Of a stretch of 64,000 nucleotides of DNA, positions 1 to 8,254 are shown in pieces. Numbering within the stretch: the first letter of the stretch is position 1; every line of letters begins with the position of its first letter. The notes beneath the pieces are model-generated. The model saw only the letters and a list, made by a program, of their open reading frames with translations, ran no database searches and had not been told where the DNA came from. The position numbers and the translations under genes are program-made. The stretch comes from Burkholderia pyrrocinia (GTDB lineage Bacteria; Pseudomonadota; Gammaproteobacteria; Burkholderiales; Burkholderiaceae). The DNA is taken from contig NZ_CP094459.1 of assembly GCF_022809715.1 (NCBI RefSeq), positions 992,001 to 1,056,000 on the forward strand. The letters are read 5' to 3'.

Positions 1-1
1 C

Positions 2-901
2 GCGAGCGCGACGCGCGAACTCGCAACGGCCACCGGCAACGGCGGCACCAGCGTGTCGGTCGAACTGCGCACCGTGAACTCGCGCTTCCTCGACCTGAAT
101 TTCCGGATGCCGGACGACGTGCGCGCGTGCGAACCCGCGCTGCGCGAAATGCTGATGAACAAGCTGTCGCGCGGCAAGGTCGACGTGCGCATCAACCTGC
201 AGCGCGGCGAACAGAGCATCGGCGCGGGCGCGCTGAACCAGTCGGCGCTCGGCCAGCTTGCCGATCTCGAGCGCGCGGTGCTCGACTCGTTCCCGGGCGT
301 CGGCCGCCTGCGCGCGGGCGAGATCCTGCGCTGGCCCGGCGTGATCGCCGAAAGCGGCGTGTCGGCCGACGCGATCCGCGACGCGGTGCTCGCATGCGGC
401 AAGGAAGCGATCGGCGAACTCGTCGTCGTGCGTTCGCGCGAAGGCGCGCAACTGGCGACGATGCTGCTGTCGAACGTCGCCGAGATGGAAGCGATCGTCG
501 CGCGCATCACGCCGCTCGTGCCGGAGCTGATCGCGAAGCATCAGCAGAAGATCGTCGAGCGGCTGCAGGAAGCGCTCGGCATCGCGGCGCCCGAAGGCAG
601 CGCGCCGATCGTGACGCGCGAGGAAGCCGCGGAACGCATTCGTCAGGAAGTGACGATGTACGGGATCCGGATCGACATCGCGGAAGAGCTGTCGCGGCTC
701 ACCGCGCACCTGAACGAAACGCGTCATGTGATCGAGAAGGGCGGCCGCGTCGGCAAGCGTCTCGACTTCATGATGCAGGAGCTGAATCGCGAAGCGAACA
801 CGCTCGGCTCGAAGGCGGCGGCGAAGGAACTGGCCGACGCGTCGATGGCGCTCAAGCTGTTGATCGAGCAGATGCGCGAGCAAGTGCAAAACCTGGAGTA
901 A
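2..901 (+). CDS. yicC: YicC/YloC family endoribonuclease, 5' end missing
   Basis: This is the C-terminal part of a YicC-family protein. The frame is open from the first bases of the window and reads into VSVELRTVNSRFLDL, a conserved N-terminal stretch of the family, so the true start lies just outside the window. An internal GTG at 53 is not the likely start. The C-terminus (KRLDFMMQELNREANTLGSK) is the family signature. E. coli YicC has been linked to RNA decay as an endoribonuclease; that role is family knowledge. gmk follows after only 6 nt, and the yicC-gmk-rpoZ-spoT order is common in proteobacteria. Confidence 0.93.
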   Translation, partial: ASATRELATATGNGGTSVSVELRTVNSRFLDLNFRMPDDVRACEPALREMLMNKLSRGKVDVRINLQRGEQSIGAGALNQSALGQLADLERAVLDSFPGVGRLRAGEILRWPGVIAESGVSADAIRDAVLACGKEAIGELVVVRSREGAQLATMLLSNVAEMEAIVARITPLVPELIAKHQQKIVERLQEALGIAAPEGSAPIVTREEAAERIRQEVTMYGIRIDIAEELSRLTAHLNETRHVIEKGGRVGKRLDFMMQELNREANTLGSKAAAKELADASMALKLLIEQMREQVQNLE

Positions 902-1591
<690 letters not shown>

Positions 1592-1649
1592 CGCGGGGCA
1601 CGAGGGACATAAGGTAGAATAAGCACTATATTCAGAAGGAATTACCAAC

Positions 1650-1853
1650 ATGGCTCGCATTACCGTCGAAGACTGCCTGAAGCAAATCCCGAATCGCTTC
1701 GAACTGGCGCTCGCCGCCACCTATCGCGCGCGGCAGCTCGCGCAAGGCCATACGCCGAAGATCGAAAGCCGCGACAAGCCGACCGTCGTCGCGCTGCGCG
1801 AGATCGCCGCCGGCCAGGTCGGTGTCGAGATGCTGAAGAAGGTGCCGGTGTAA
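1650..1853 (+). CDS. rpoZ: DNA-directed RNA polymerase omega subunit
   Basis: This is the small omega subunit of RNA polymerase (67 residues). It starts [10 protein letters not shown] and contains the family core [19 protein letters not shown] and the conserved [13 protein letters not shown]. It assists assembly of the beta-prime subunit and forms part of a ppGpp binding site in proteobacterial polymerase, which fits its place directly before the (p)ppGpp gene. A good ribosome-binding site (AAGGA) precedes the ATG. A TAGAAT hexamer at 1615-1620 could be the -10 of a local promoter, but no clear -35 accompanies it. Confidence 0.97.
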
Positions 1854-1916
1854 CGCGCATCCGGCCCGTTCCAGCCATGTAGTCCACGCGCGCAACGACT
1901 CGACCTGGAGGCGAAT

Positions 1917-4283
1917 ATGAGCACCACCCCATCGTCCGCCTCCGCGGATTCGACCACCGAAGCCACGGCCCAGTCGCCTGCGCGCCAGTACATCGACGCG
2001 GTCCTCGAACAGTCCTTCCGGCATCTGTTCGGGCCGACCGCCACTCCGGAGCAGCCGCGCAAGCACGGCGTCGTTTCGATCGCGAAACTGACGGCCGCGC
2101 TTGCCGAGTATCTCGCCCCGGACGAAATCAAAGAGGTCAAGGCGGCGTTCCACTTCAGCGACGAAGCCCACCTCGGTCAATATCGCCAGAGCGGCGAACC
2201 CTACATCACCCATCCCGTCGCCGTCGCGGAAATCTGCGCCGGCTGGAAGCTCGACGCGCAGGCCGTGATGGCCGCGCTGCTGCACGACGTGATGGAAGAC
2301 CAGGGCGTGACCAAGAACGAGCTGGCCGAACGGTTCGGCCCGAAGGTCGCCGAACTGGTCGATGGCTTGTCGAAGCTCGACAAGATGGAATTCCGCAGCC
2401 GCGAGGAAGCGCAGGCGGAAAACTTCCGCAAGATGCTGCTGGCGATGGCGCGCGACGTGCGGGTCATCCTCGTCAAGCTCGCCGACCGCCTGCACAACAT
2501 GCGCACGCTCGGCGCGGTGCCGATGGAAAAGCGCCGCCGCGTCGCGCGGGAAACGCTCGACATCTATGCGCCGATCGCGCACCGGCTCGGGTTGAACAAC
2601 ACGTATCGCGAGCTGCAGGACATGAGCTTCGCGAACTTCAACCCGCATCGCTACGCGACGCTCGAGAAGGCCGTGAAGGCCGCGCGCGGCAACCGCCGCG
2701 AAGTGATCAGCAAGATCCTCGAGGCCGCGCAGCGCGCGATGGCCGACGCGAAGATCGACGCCGAGATCACCGGCCGCGAAAAAACCATCTACAGCGTCTA
2801 CCGCAAGATGCGCGACAAGCAGCTGTCGTTCTCGCAGGTACTCGACGTGTACGGCTTTCGCGTCGTCGTAGACAGCCCGCTCGACTGCTACACGTGCATC
2901 GGCGCGCTGCACTCGCTGTACAAGCCGGTGCCCGGCAAGTTCAAGGACTACATCGCGATCCCGAAGATCAACGGCTATCAGTCGCTGCACACGACGCTCG
3001 TCGGCCCGTTCGGCGCGCCGATCGAGTTCCAGGTGCGTACGCGCAAGATGCACGAGATTGCCGAGGCGGGGGTCGCCGCGCACTGGCTGTACAAGAACGG
3101 CAGTGCGGATCTCAGCGACGTGCAGAAGCGCGCGCACCAGTGGCTGAAGTCGTTGCTCGACATCCAGAGCGAAGCCGGCGATTCGAGCGAATTCCTCGAG
3201 CACGTGAAGATCGACCTGTTCCCCGACGCGGTCTACGTGTTCACGCCGAAGTCGAAGATCATGGCGCTGCCGCGCGGCGCGACGGCGCTCGATTTCGCCT
3301 ATTCGATCCACAGCGATCTCGGCAACCAGTGCGTGGCCGTGAAGATCAACAACGAACTGCTGCCGCTGCGCACCGAGCTGAAGAGCGGCGACATCGTCGA
3401 GGTGATCACCGCGCCGTACTCGAAGCCGAACCCCGCGTGGCTCGGCTTCGTGCGTACCGGCAAGGCGCGCTCGGCGATTCGTCACTACCTGAAGACGATG
3501 CGCCTGAACGAATCCGTGCAGCTTGGCGAGCGGCTCGTCGACCAGAGCCTGAAGGGCTATGGTCTCGCGCTGGCCGACGTTGCGCCGGAGGTGTGGGAAA
3601 AGCTCGTGCAGTGGACGGGCAACAAGAGCCGTCAGGAAATTTTCGCGGATATCGGCCTCGGCCGCCGCGTCGCCGCGGTGATGGCCAAGCGCATCGAGGT
3701 GCTGATGAGCGGCCGCGACGCGGACGACGACCTGCCGAAGTCCGAGCGGCATCCGGCGCATCATGCGCCGCCGGTCGTGATTACCGGTACCGAAGGGATG
3801 TCCGTGCAGTTGTCGGCATGCTGCCGGCCGATTCCGGGCGATGCGATCATGGGCTACATCGGCATCGGCCTGGGGATGGCGATTCATACGACCGATTGCC
3901 GCGTCGCGCAGCGCATCCATCGCCGCGATCCGGGCCGCTGGATCGACGTCGAATGGGCGCCGCAGCCGGGCCGACTGTTCGATGTCGCGGTGAAGGCGCT
4001 CGTGAAGAACACGAAGGGCATCTTTGCGCGCGTCGCGGCGGACATCACGTCGGCCGACGCGAACATCGTCCATATCGCGATGGACGAGGATCTGACGCAC
4101 GAATCGACGGTGCTGCGTTTCGTGATCCAGGTCAGCGATCGCGTGCATCTCGCGAACGTGATGCGGCGCGTGCGAACCAATCCGGACGTGATGCGGATCA
4201 TGCGCGAGCGCTCGACCGACGACGGCGCGCATGCGCGCCACGACGGCGGCATGCGCATCGAGCGCGAACGGCAGGATTATTGA
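1917..4283 (+). CDS. spoT: Bifunctional (p)ppGpp synthetase/hydrolase SpoT
   Basis: This is a RelA/SpoT homologue of 788 residues. The N-terminal HD hydrolase domain carries the intact metal-binding His-Asp pair at residues 123-124 (LLHDVMED), so hydrolase activity is expected. The synthetase domain follows (YGFRVVV, GKFKDYIAIPKINGYQSLHTT), then a TGS domain (VYVFTPKSKIMALPRGATALDFAYSIH), a zinc-finger/helical region with SACCRPIPGD, and a C-terminal ACT domain. Both catalytic halves are intact, unlike RelA, whose HD domain is degenerate. It starts 63 nt after rpoZ behind a GGAGG ribosome-binding site. Confidence 0.97.
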   Translation: MSTTPSSASADSTTEATAQSPARQYIDAVLEQSFRHLFGPTATPEQPRKHGVVSIAKLTAALAEYLAPDEIKEVKAAFHFSDEAHLGQYRQSGEPYITHPVAVAEICAGWKLDAQAVMAALLHDVMEDQGVTKNELAERFGPKVAELVDGLSKLDKMEFRSREEAQAENFRKMLLAMARDVRVILVKLADRLHNMRTLGAVPMEKRRRVARETLDIYAPIAHRLGLNNTYRELQDMSFANFNPHRYATLEKAVKAARGNRREVISKILEAAQRAMADAKIDAEITGREKTIYSVYRKMRDKQLSFSQVLDVYGFRVVVDSPLDCYTCIGALHSLYKPVPGKFKDYIAIPKINGYQSLHTTLVGPFGAPIEFQVRTRKMHEIAEAGVAAHWLYKNGSADLSDVQKRAHQWLKSLLDIQSEAGDSSEFLEHVKIDLFPDAVYVFTPKSKIMALPRGATALDFAYSIHSDLGNQCVAVKINNELLPLRTELKSGDIVEVITAPYSKPNPAWLGFVRTGKARSAIRHYLKTMRLNESVQLGERLVDQSLKGYGLALADVAPEVWEKLVQWTGNKSRQEIFADIGLGRRVAAVMAKRIEVLMSGRDADDDLPKSERHPAHHAPPVVITGTEGMSVQLSACCRPIPGDAIMGYIGIGLGMAIHTTDCRVAQRIHRRDPGRWIDVEWAPQPGRLFDVAVKALVKNTKGIFARVAADITSADANIVHIAMDEDLTHESTVLRFVIQVSDRVHLANVMRRVRTNPDVMRIMRERSTDDGAHARHDGGMRIERERQDY

Positions 4284-4312
4284 CGCGTAACCTTCTTGAG
4301 TGCGATCGTTCA

Positions 4313-4337
4313 ACGGCGGCCGATGGCCGCCGTTTTC
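4313..4337 (+). terminator. Intrinsic terminator after spoT
   Basis: A perfect 9-bp stem (ACGGCGGCC / GGCCGCCGT) with a 3-nt GAT loop is followed by TTTTCAT, about 30 nt past the spoT stop. Confidence 0.85.
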
Positions 4338-4432
4338 ATGTGTGTTGTGGAGCGAAGGTGCGGCCTTGCCGGCGCTCTTCCGAAGCGCATCGGGCGCTCG
4401 CAAATCGGGGCGTGAATGACGGGGGAGGGGCA

Positions 4433-4468
4433 GAAAAGAAAAAGGGCCTTCCCGGAGGAAAGCCCTTT
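4433..4468 (-). terminator. Intrinsic terminator of the tRNA-Arg array
   Basis: Read on the minus strand this is an AAAGGGC...GCCCTTT stem with an inner GGAA/TTCC extension, followed by a T-rich run. It lies 6 nt past the 3' end of the last tRNA. Confidence 0.8.
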
Positions 4469-4473
4469 TAAGG

Positions 4474-4550
4474 TGGCGCGGCTGGCAGGATTCGAACCCA
4501 CGACCCCTTGGTTCGTAGCCAAGTACTCTATCCAACTGAGCTACAGCCGC
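4474..4550 (-). tRNA. tRNA-Arg (anticodon ACG), copy 3 of the array
   Basis: This is a 77-nt gene with encoded CCA. The acceptor stem is GCGGCTG/CAGCCGC with discriminator G. The anticodon loop is CTACGAA (anticodon ACG, expected to be edited to ICG) on a CTTGG/CCAAG stem. The T-arm has GGTTCGAATCC. It is identical to the two copies upstream on the same strand. Confidence 0.97.
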
Positions 4551-4611
4551 ACGCAAAACGGTACTGCTTCAACTGTCGGAACCTTCTGCGATGGGAAGGC
4601 CCCCAAAAAGG

Positions 4612-4688
4612 TGGCGCGGCTGGCAGGATTCGAACCCACGACCCCTTGGTTCGTAGCCAAGTACTCTATCCAACTGAGCTACAGCCGC
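4612..4688 (-). tRNA. tRNA-Arg (anticodon ACG), copy 2 of the array
   Basis: It is identical in sequence to the flanking copies, with the CCA end encoded. It is separated from its neighbours by spacers of about 61-65 nt, so one long tricistronic precursor is likely. Confidence 0.97.
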
Positions 4689-4721
4689 ACGCAAAACAAA
4701 ACACTACTACTTCGAACTGAA

Positions 4722-4745
4722 AGGGCCTTCGGTTTGGAAGGCCCT
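4722..4745 (-). other. Spacer hairpin between tRNA-Arg copies 1 and 2
   Basis: A perfect 9-bp inverted repeat (AGGGCCTTC / GAAGGCCCT, 6-nt loop) is followed on the minus strand by TTTC. The other spacer has a decayed version. It resembles the final terminator of the array, so it may be a partial terminator or a processing element. Confidence 0.6.
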
Positions 4746-4753
4746 CGAAAAGG

Positions 4754-4830
4754 TGGCGCGGCTGGCAGGATTCGAACCCACGACCCCTTGGTTCGTAGCC
4801 AAGTACTCTATCCAACTGAGCTACAGCCGC
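4754..4830 (-). tRNA. tRNA-Arg (anticodon ACG), copy 1 of the array
   Basis: This is the promoter-proximal copy of three identical tRNA-Arg(ACG) genes. It is 77 nt long with encoded CCA and the same ACG anticodon loop. A TATAAT hexamer lies 13 nt upstream of its 5' end. Confidence 0.97.
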
Positions 4831-4843
4831 ACGCAGAAGCGAA

Positions 4844-4849
4844 ATTATA
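4844..4849 (-). promoter_or_regulatory. -10 box of the tRNA-Arg array
   Basis: A perfect TATAAT on the minus strand lies just upstream of the first tRNA-Arg. The best -35 is weak (TTCCCT with a 16-nt spacer). Confidence 0.75.
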
Positions 4850-4961
4850 GCAGGGTTGTATAAAAAGGGAAGCCTTATTCGCGAATTACGCGGCGCGACC
4901 TTGGCGGGGCGCCCTTCGTGTACCCTTGGAGCATCAGTCATCCACGTGTTGAATCTGCATC

Positions 4962-5522
4962 ATGAACAAGGCGTTTGTCAAAGAGTCGGACGGTGACGAC
5001 GACGATCTCGACCAGGCTCAACCCGCGATTCCCGCGGGCGCGAAGAACTACATCACGCCGGCCGGCCACAAGCGGCTGCGGGACGAGCTGCTGAACCTGA
5101 TCGACGTCGAGCGCCCCGAGGTCGTGCGGCTCGTGTCGTGGGCCGCGTCGAACGGCGACCGGTCGGAGAACGGCGACTACATCTACGGCAAGCGGCGGCT
5201 TCGCGAGATCGATCGCCGCATCCGCTTCCTGACGAAGCGGCTCGATCTCGCCGAAGTCGTCGACGCGAGTCGTCAGGAGAATGTCGACCAGGTGTTCTTC
5301 GGCGCAACGGTCGATTACGAGACGCCGGACGGCGAGGACCACACGGTCACGATCGTCGGGATCGACGAGGTCGATCTCGACCACGGCTGCGTCAGCTGGA
5401 TTTCGCCGGTCGCGCGTGCGCTGATCAAGGCGAAGATCGGCGATACCGTTACGCTGATGACGCCGGCCGGCCCGCAGCCGATCGACATACTCGACGTCCG
5501 CTATCCGGCACCGGGCGCCTGA
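4962..5522 (+). CDS. greB: Transcription elongation factor GreB
   Basis: GreB rescues backtracked RNA polymerase by stimulating cleavage of the transcript through the secondary channel. The N-terminal coiled coil contains NYITPAGHKRLRDELLNL and the tip ASNGDRSENGDYIYGKRRLREID with the acidic residues that coordinate Mg2+. The C-terminal FKBP-like domain has VDYETPDGEDHTVTIVG. The YIYGKRRLREID segment distinguishes GreB from GreA. At 186 residues it is about 25 longer than E. coli GreB because of an acidic N-terminal tail (ESDGDDDDLDQ). It stands alone between the tRNA array and a bidirectional terminator. Confidence 0.95.
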   Translation: MNKAFVKESDGDDDDLDQAQPAIPAGAKNYITPAGHKRLRDELLNLIDVERPEVVRLVSWAASNGDRSENGDYIYGKRRLREIDRRIRFLTKRLDLAEVVDASRQENVDQVFFGATVDYETPDGEDHTVTIVGIDEVDLDHGCVSWISPVARALIKAKIGDTVTLMTPAGPQPIDILDVRYPAPGA

Positions 5523-5551
5523 GCGGCGGCCCACGTATTCCGGCAAAGAAA

Positions 5552-5574
5552 AAGCGCCCCGGCGGGGCGCTTCG
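5552..5574. terminator. Bidirectional terminator between greB and the porin
   Basis: A 9-bp stem AAGCGCCCC / GGGGCGCTT has A-rich sequence on the left, giving a T-run on the minus strand for the porin transcript, and TTCGTC on the right. It separates two convergent genes. Confidence 0.8.
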
Positions 5575-5605
5575 TCATCCGGCGTGAAGCGGATGCGCCG
5601 GTCGC

Positions 5606-6748
5606 TCAGAAGCGATGGCGCAGGCCGGTCGTGACCGCGATCTGCTTGTTGGTCGACGATGCGGCGCCCAGCCCGTTGATGTTGGCGCCGATCGGCAGGC
5701 CGTCCGCCAGCACCCGCTGATATTCGCCCTGCAGGTATACGTCGGTGCGCTTCGACAGCGCATAGTCGGCCTGCAGGTTGAACTGGTGCCAGCTCGGCTT
5801 CTGGCCGTCGAGACGGCCGTCGGTGTACGTGTACGAGCCCGCGAGCGACAGCGCCGGCGTGAGCGCATAGCGGCCGTTCAGTTCGTAGTTGTTGAAGCGG
5901 GTGCCGCCCGCCAGCGGAATGCCGCCCGACACGCCGGATTGGCCCGCGCTGATGCCGGCCGAATTGGTCAGGCGCGTCTGCGTGAACACGAAGCCCGCGG
6001 TCGCTGGCCCGAACGTGTAGTTGAGGCCCCCGCCCCAGGTGCGCTGACGGCTGGCCGCGAAGGTCCAGTCGCCGGCGACCGCGCCAGGATCGGTTGCCGC
6101 GAGCGCCAGCGAATTGATGTTGTTGTTCAGCTGCATGTACGCGGCCGCGACGTTGAAGCCCATGAAGCTGTACGACGCGCCGACGCTGTACGCGCGGTTG
6201 TTCGAGAAGCTGGACGAATTCGAGAAGCCGTACAACGCGCCGAACTTCAGCCCGTTGTAGTTCGCGCTCTGGTACTTGACCGAGTTGTTGATCCGGAACG
6301 AGTTGTTCAGGTTGTCGTTGTCGAACGGGTGCGCGAACTGGGTGCCGCCGTACTGCGTACCGGTCAGCGACAGCGGGCCGAGATAGTCGACGACGCTGTC
6401 GTATTGCCGGCCCAAGGTCAGCGAACCGTAGCTGTCGTGCGCGAGGCCGACGAACGCTTGCCGGCCGAATTCGCGGCCGTTCTGCTTCAGCGTGCCGTTG
6501 TTGATGCCGAAGCCGTTTTCCAACGTGAAGATCGCTTTCAGGCCGCCGCCGAGATCCTCGGTGCCGCGCAGGCCCCAGCGACTGCCGTTGATCGAGCCGC
6601 TCGTTTCCTGCCACGCGCTGTGGCCGTGCTGGTTGTTCGTGTAGGTAATGCCGGCGTCGATCAGTCCGTATAGCGTGACGCTGCTTTGCGCATGGGCGAC
6701 GGTCGCGAACGCGCCCGACAAGGCGGCGACAATCAGGGTCTTTTTCAT
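5606..6748 (-). CDS. General outer-membrane porin, Gram-negative porin family
   Basis: This is a 380-residue trimeric-porin family protein for passive diffusion of small hydrophilic solutes. It has a signal peptide (MKKTLIVAALSGAFATVAHA, cleavage before QSSVTLYG), the typical first strand SVTLYGLIDAGITY, the motif SRWGLRGTEDLGGGLKAIF, the loop-3 region with GRQAFVGL...LTLGRQYDS, and a C-terminal GLRHRF ending in Phe as outer-membrane beta-barrels require. GGAG lies 8 nt before the ATG. Burkholderia genomes encode many paralogues, so assignment to OpcP or Omp38 is not made. Confidence 0.95.
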   Translation of the reverse strand: MKKTLIVAALSGAFATVAHAQSSVTLYGLIDAGITYTNNQHGHSAWQETSGSINGSRWGLRGTEDLGGGLKAIFTLENGFGINNGTLKQNGREFGRQAFVGLAHDSYGSLTLGRQYDSVVDYLGPLSLTGTQYGGTQFAHPFDNDNLNNSFRINNSVKYQSANYNGLKFGALYGFSNSSSFSNNRAYSVGASYSFMGFNVAAAYMQLNNNINSLALAATDPGAVAGDWTFAASRQRTWGGGLNYTFGPATAGFVFTQTRLTNSAGISAGQSGVSGGIPLAGGTRFNNYELNGRYALTPALSLAGSYTYTDGRLDGQKPSWHQFNLQADYALSKRTDVYLQGEYQRVLADGLPIGANINGLGAASSTNKQIAVTTGLRHRF

Positions 6749-7133
6749 GGATCTGTCTCCAAACAGGATGATATCGATCGAACCTGCTGCCGAACCGGCA
6801 TGTTTGGGTGACGCTGTGACCGGCCGGCAGAGCGGCGGTGCGCGTATCAGAAAGCCATTTGCAGTGTACGGAGTGCTCGGAGCGGACGAGGGTCACGCTT
6901 TAAGCAATAGTGTATTTTGGAATCCGCAAAGATAGACAAACACGTGGAAACCGTTATCCATCAAGGGTTTGCGGCAGTGCAGCGAATGGAAATTGTGATC
7001 AGGACTGCGTAACGGGCGTTGCGTGATCGCGACAGGCGATCAGAAGGAGGGGGCGGCAGCCCTAGCGCGATTATTGACGCATCGGCAATAGAGGTTTGTG
7101 TGGAGCATGGCTAATGAAAGGTTGTTCTCTCGC
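6749..7133. other. Intergenic region upstream of the porin
   Basis: No gene is supported in these 385 bases. The part next to the porin must hold its minus-strand promoter. The right part leads into the plus-strand sRNA candidate. Short open frames here lack Burkholderia codon bias and ribosome-binding sites. Confidence 0.6.
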
Positions 7134-7139
7134 TATACT
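7134..7139 (+). promoter_or_regulatory. -10 box of the candidate sRNA
   Basis: TATACT lies 7 nt before the predicted 5' end of the structured RNA; there is no strong -35 hexamer. Confidence 0.5.
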
Positions 7140-7145
7140 GCGATC

Positions 7146-7230
7146 TCTGCTTTCCGAAGCAGACTTTTTCGTTGACGGAAAAGATCTCCAAACCTTTGTC
7201 GGCGCGACTTCCCAGTCGCGCTTTTTTTTT
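7146..7230 (+). ncRNA. Candidate intergenic small RNA (about 85 nt)
   Basis: A strong plus-strand intrinsic terminator (8-bp GCGCGACT/AGTCGCGC stem at 7202-7221, then nine T) has no plus-strand gene in front of it; the nearest gene upstream is the porin, on the other strand. Between a TATACT box (7134-7139) and that terminator are two more hairpins: CTGCTT/AAGCAG with a TCCG loop (7147-7162), and CTTTTTC pairing with GGAAAAG (7164-7183). The segment after them (about 7184-7200) is unpaired and could be a seed region. The terminator has no T-run on the minus strand, so it does not serve the neighbouring minus-strand gene. I do not recognise a named family. Confidence 0.6.
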
Positions 7231-7246
7231 GCCCGCTTTCCGTGTG

Positions 7247-7516
7247 CTATTGCGCGTACGAGCGCCGCTTCTTGCGCTTGCCCGCCGGCGCAGCTTCCTC
7301 GGTCTCGGTGTGCGGCGGCGTATAGGTCCAGTCTTCCATCACGTAGTGGCGTGCGTCCAGCGGCGATGCGAGCAGGTTCTGCCAGTGATCGCCGTGCCAC
7401 GTCGTATCGAACTCGGTGTCGCACGGCGCTTCGCGAGCGGACTCGGCCAAGGCGCGGGACTTGCGACGTACGCGTCCGAGCCGGCTCGCGAAGCGCTTGA
7501 TTCCGTCCAGCCACAT
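7247..7516 (-). CDS. Hypothetical protein with basic C-terminus
   Basis: This is an 89-residue protein starting MWLDGIKRFASRLG. An upstream in-frame ATG would add 38 residues, but the ribosome-binding site AAGGAGAAGGTC sits directly before the start chosen here. The sequence has a basic N-terminal helix, a central Trp/His-rich region (TTWHGDHWQNLLASPLDARHYVMEDWTY) and a lysine/arginine-rich tail. There is no signal peptide or membrane segment. I do not recognise the family. It faces the sRNA candidate tail-to-tail. Confidence 0.65.
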   Translation of the reverse strand: MWLDGIKRFASRLGRVRRKSRALAESAREAPCDTEFDTTWHGDHWQNLLASPLDARHYVMEDWTYTPPHTETEEAAPAGKRKKRRSYAQ

Positions 7517-7763
7517 GACCTTCTCCTTCCTTTCGGCGTTACACCAGCATCGCAACGTCTCCGGATTTCCGCAACCCGGAAAAAACCCGAGGATTTTACC
7601 GAGTCGATTTGTCCCCGGTAGGATTTTCATGGCCGAGATTATTGTTGATCCGATCCCGGTAATATTGACAGGTTTTTGATGGGAATCAATTAATCAAAGG
7701 CGATGGGGTACCGATTCCAATGGCATTAGCGCTTTTTTGATAAAGAGGTCGTCAAAAATTTTC

Positions 7764-7793
7764 TTGACGCACCCGGATTGTCCAATTTATAAA
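7764..7793 (+). promoter_or_regulatory. Sigma-70 promoter of the cold-shock gene
   Basis: TTGACG (7764-7769) and TATAAA (7788-7793) are separated by 18 nt (TTATAA at 17 nt is equivalent). The start site near 7800 implies a leader of about 110 nt before the ATG, as in regulated cspA genes. The surrounding DNA is clearly more AT-rich than the rest of the window. Confidence 0.75.
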
Positions 7794-7909
7794 GTCAGCA
7801 CTCCGTCCTCGGGCGGCGTGCTGGTGCGGGTGCTGGCGCAATGTTTCGGGATTTCGGGAAACGGCTATAAAAATAGCTTTTTTGATCTAAACGAGTGGGG
7901 AACGAAGAC

Positions 7910-8113
7910 ATGGATACCGGTATCGTGAAATGGTTTAACGATGCTAAAGGTTTTGGCTTTATTACGTCGGACAATGGTGGCGAAGATTTGTTTGCGCACT
8001 TTTCCGAAATCCGGATGGACGGCTTCAAGACGTTGAAGGAAAACCAGCGTGTTTCATTCGACGTGAAAGTCGGGCCGAAAGGCAAGCAGGCAGCGAATAT
8101 CCAGGCGGTCTGA
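7910..8113 (+). CDS. cspA: CspA-family cold-shock protein
   Basis: This is a 67-residue single cold-shock domain, an RNA/ssDNA chaperone. RNP1 (KGFGFI) and RNP2 (LFAHF) are both present after the typical start [14 protein letters not shown]. An in-frame GTG 15 nt upstream would add MGNED; the ATG matches the family start. The long AT-rich leader suggests cold-responsive control of mRNA structure, which is inference from family behaviour. Codon use near the 5' end is less GC-biased than in neighbours. Several paralogues are usual, so the symbol denotes the family. Confidence 0.93.
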   Translation: MDTGIVKWFNDAKGFGFITSDNGGEDLFAHFSEIRMDGFKTLKENQRVSFDVKVGPKGKQAANIQAV

Positions 8114-8140
8114 CGCGCCACGCATTGCCGATCACGTCCG

Positions 8141-8165
8141 GCCCCCGCATGGCGGGGGCTTTTTG
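8141..8165 (+). terminator. Intrinsic terminator after the cold-shock gene
   Basis: A perfect 8-bp GCCCCCGC/GCGGGGGC stem with an ATG loop is followed by TTTTTG. Confidence 0.85.
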
Positions 8166-8254
8166 TTTTCCGGGGGCGGATCGTTCCCGTCCGTGCTGGC
8201 GGCGAACACGCGTGCCGGTGCATACTCACGGAAGCATCGTTTCCGTGTCTTTTC

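Noticed and set aside
1632..4556. A 974-codon open frame antisense to spoT
   Set aside because: It mirrors the strong codon bias of spoT, is Arg/His/Asp-rich, and spans the tRNA. It has no domain pattern; spoT is certain.
7096..7500. A plus-strand frame over the sRNA candidate
   Set aside because: It runs through the terminator hairpin and T-run, is antisense to a better gene, and has no ribosome-binding site or family pattern.
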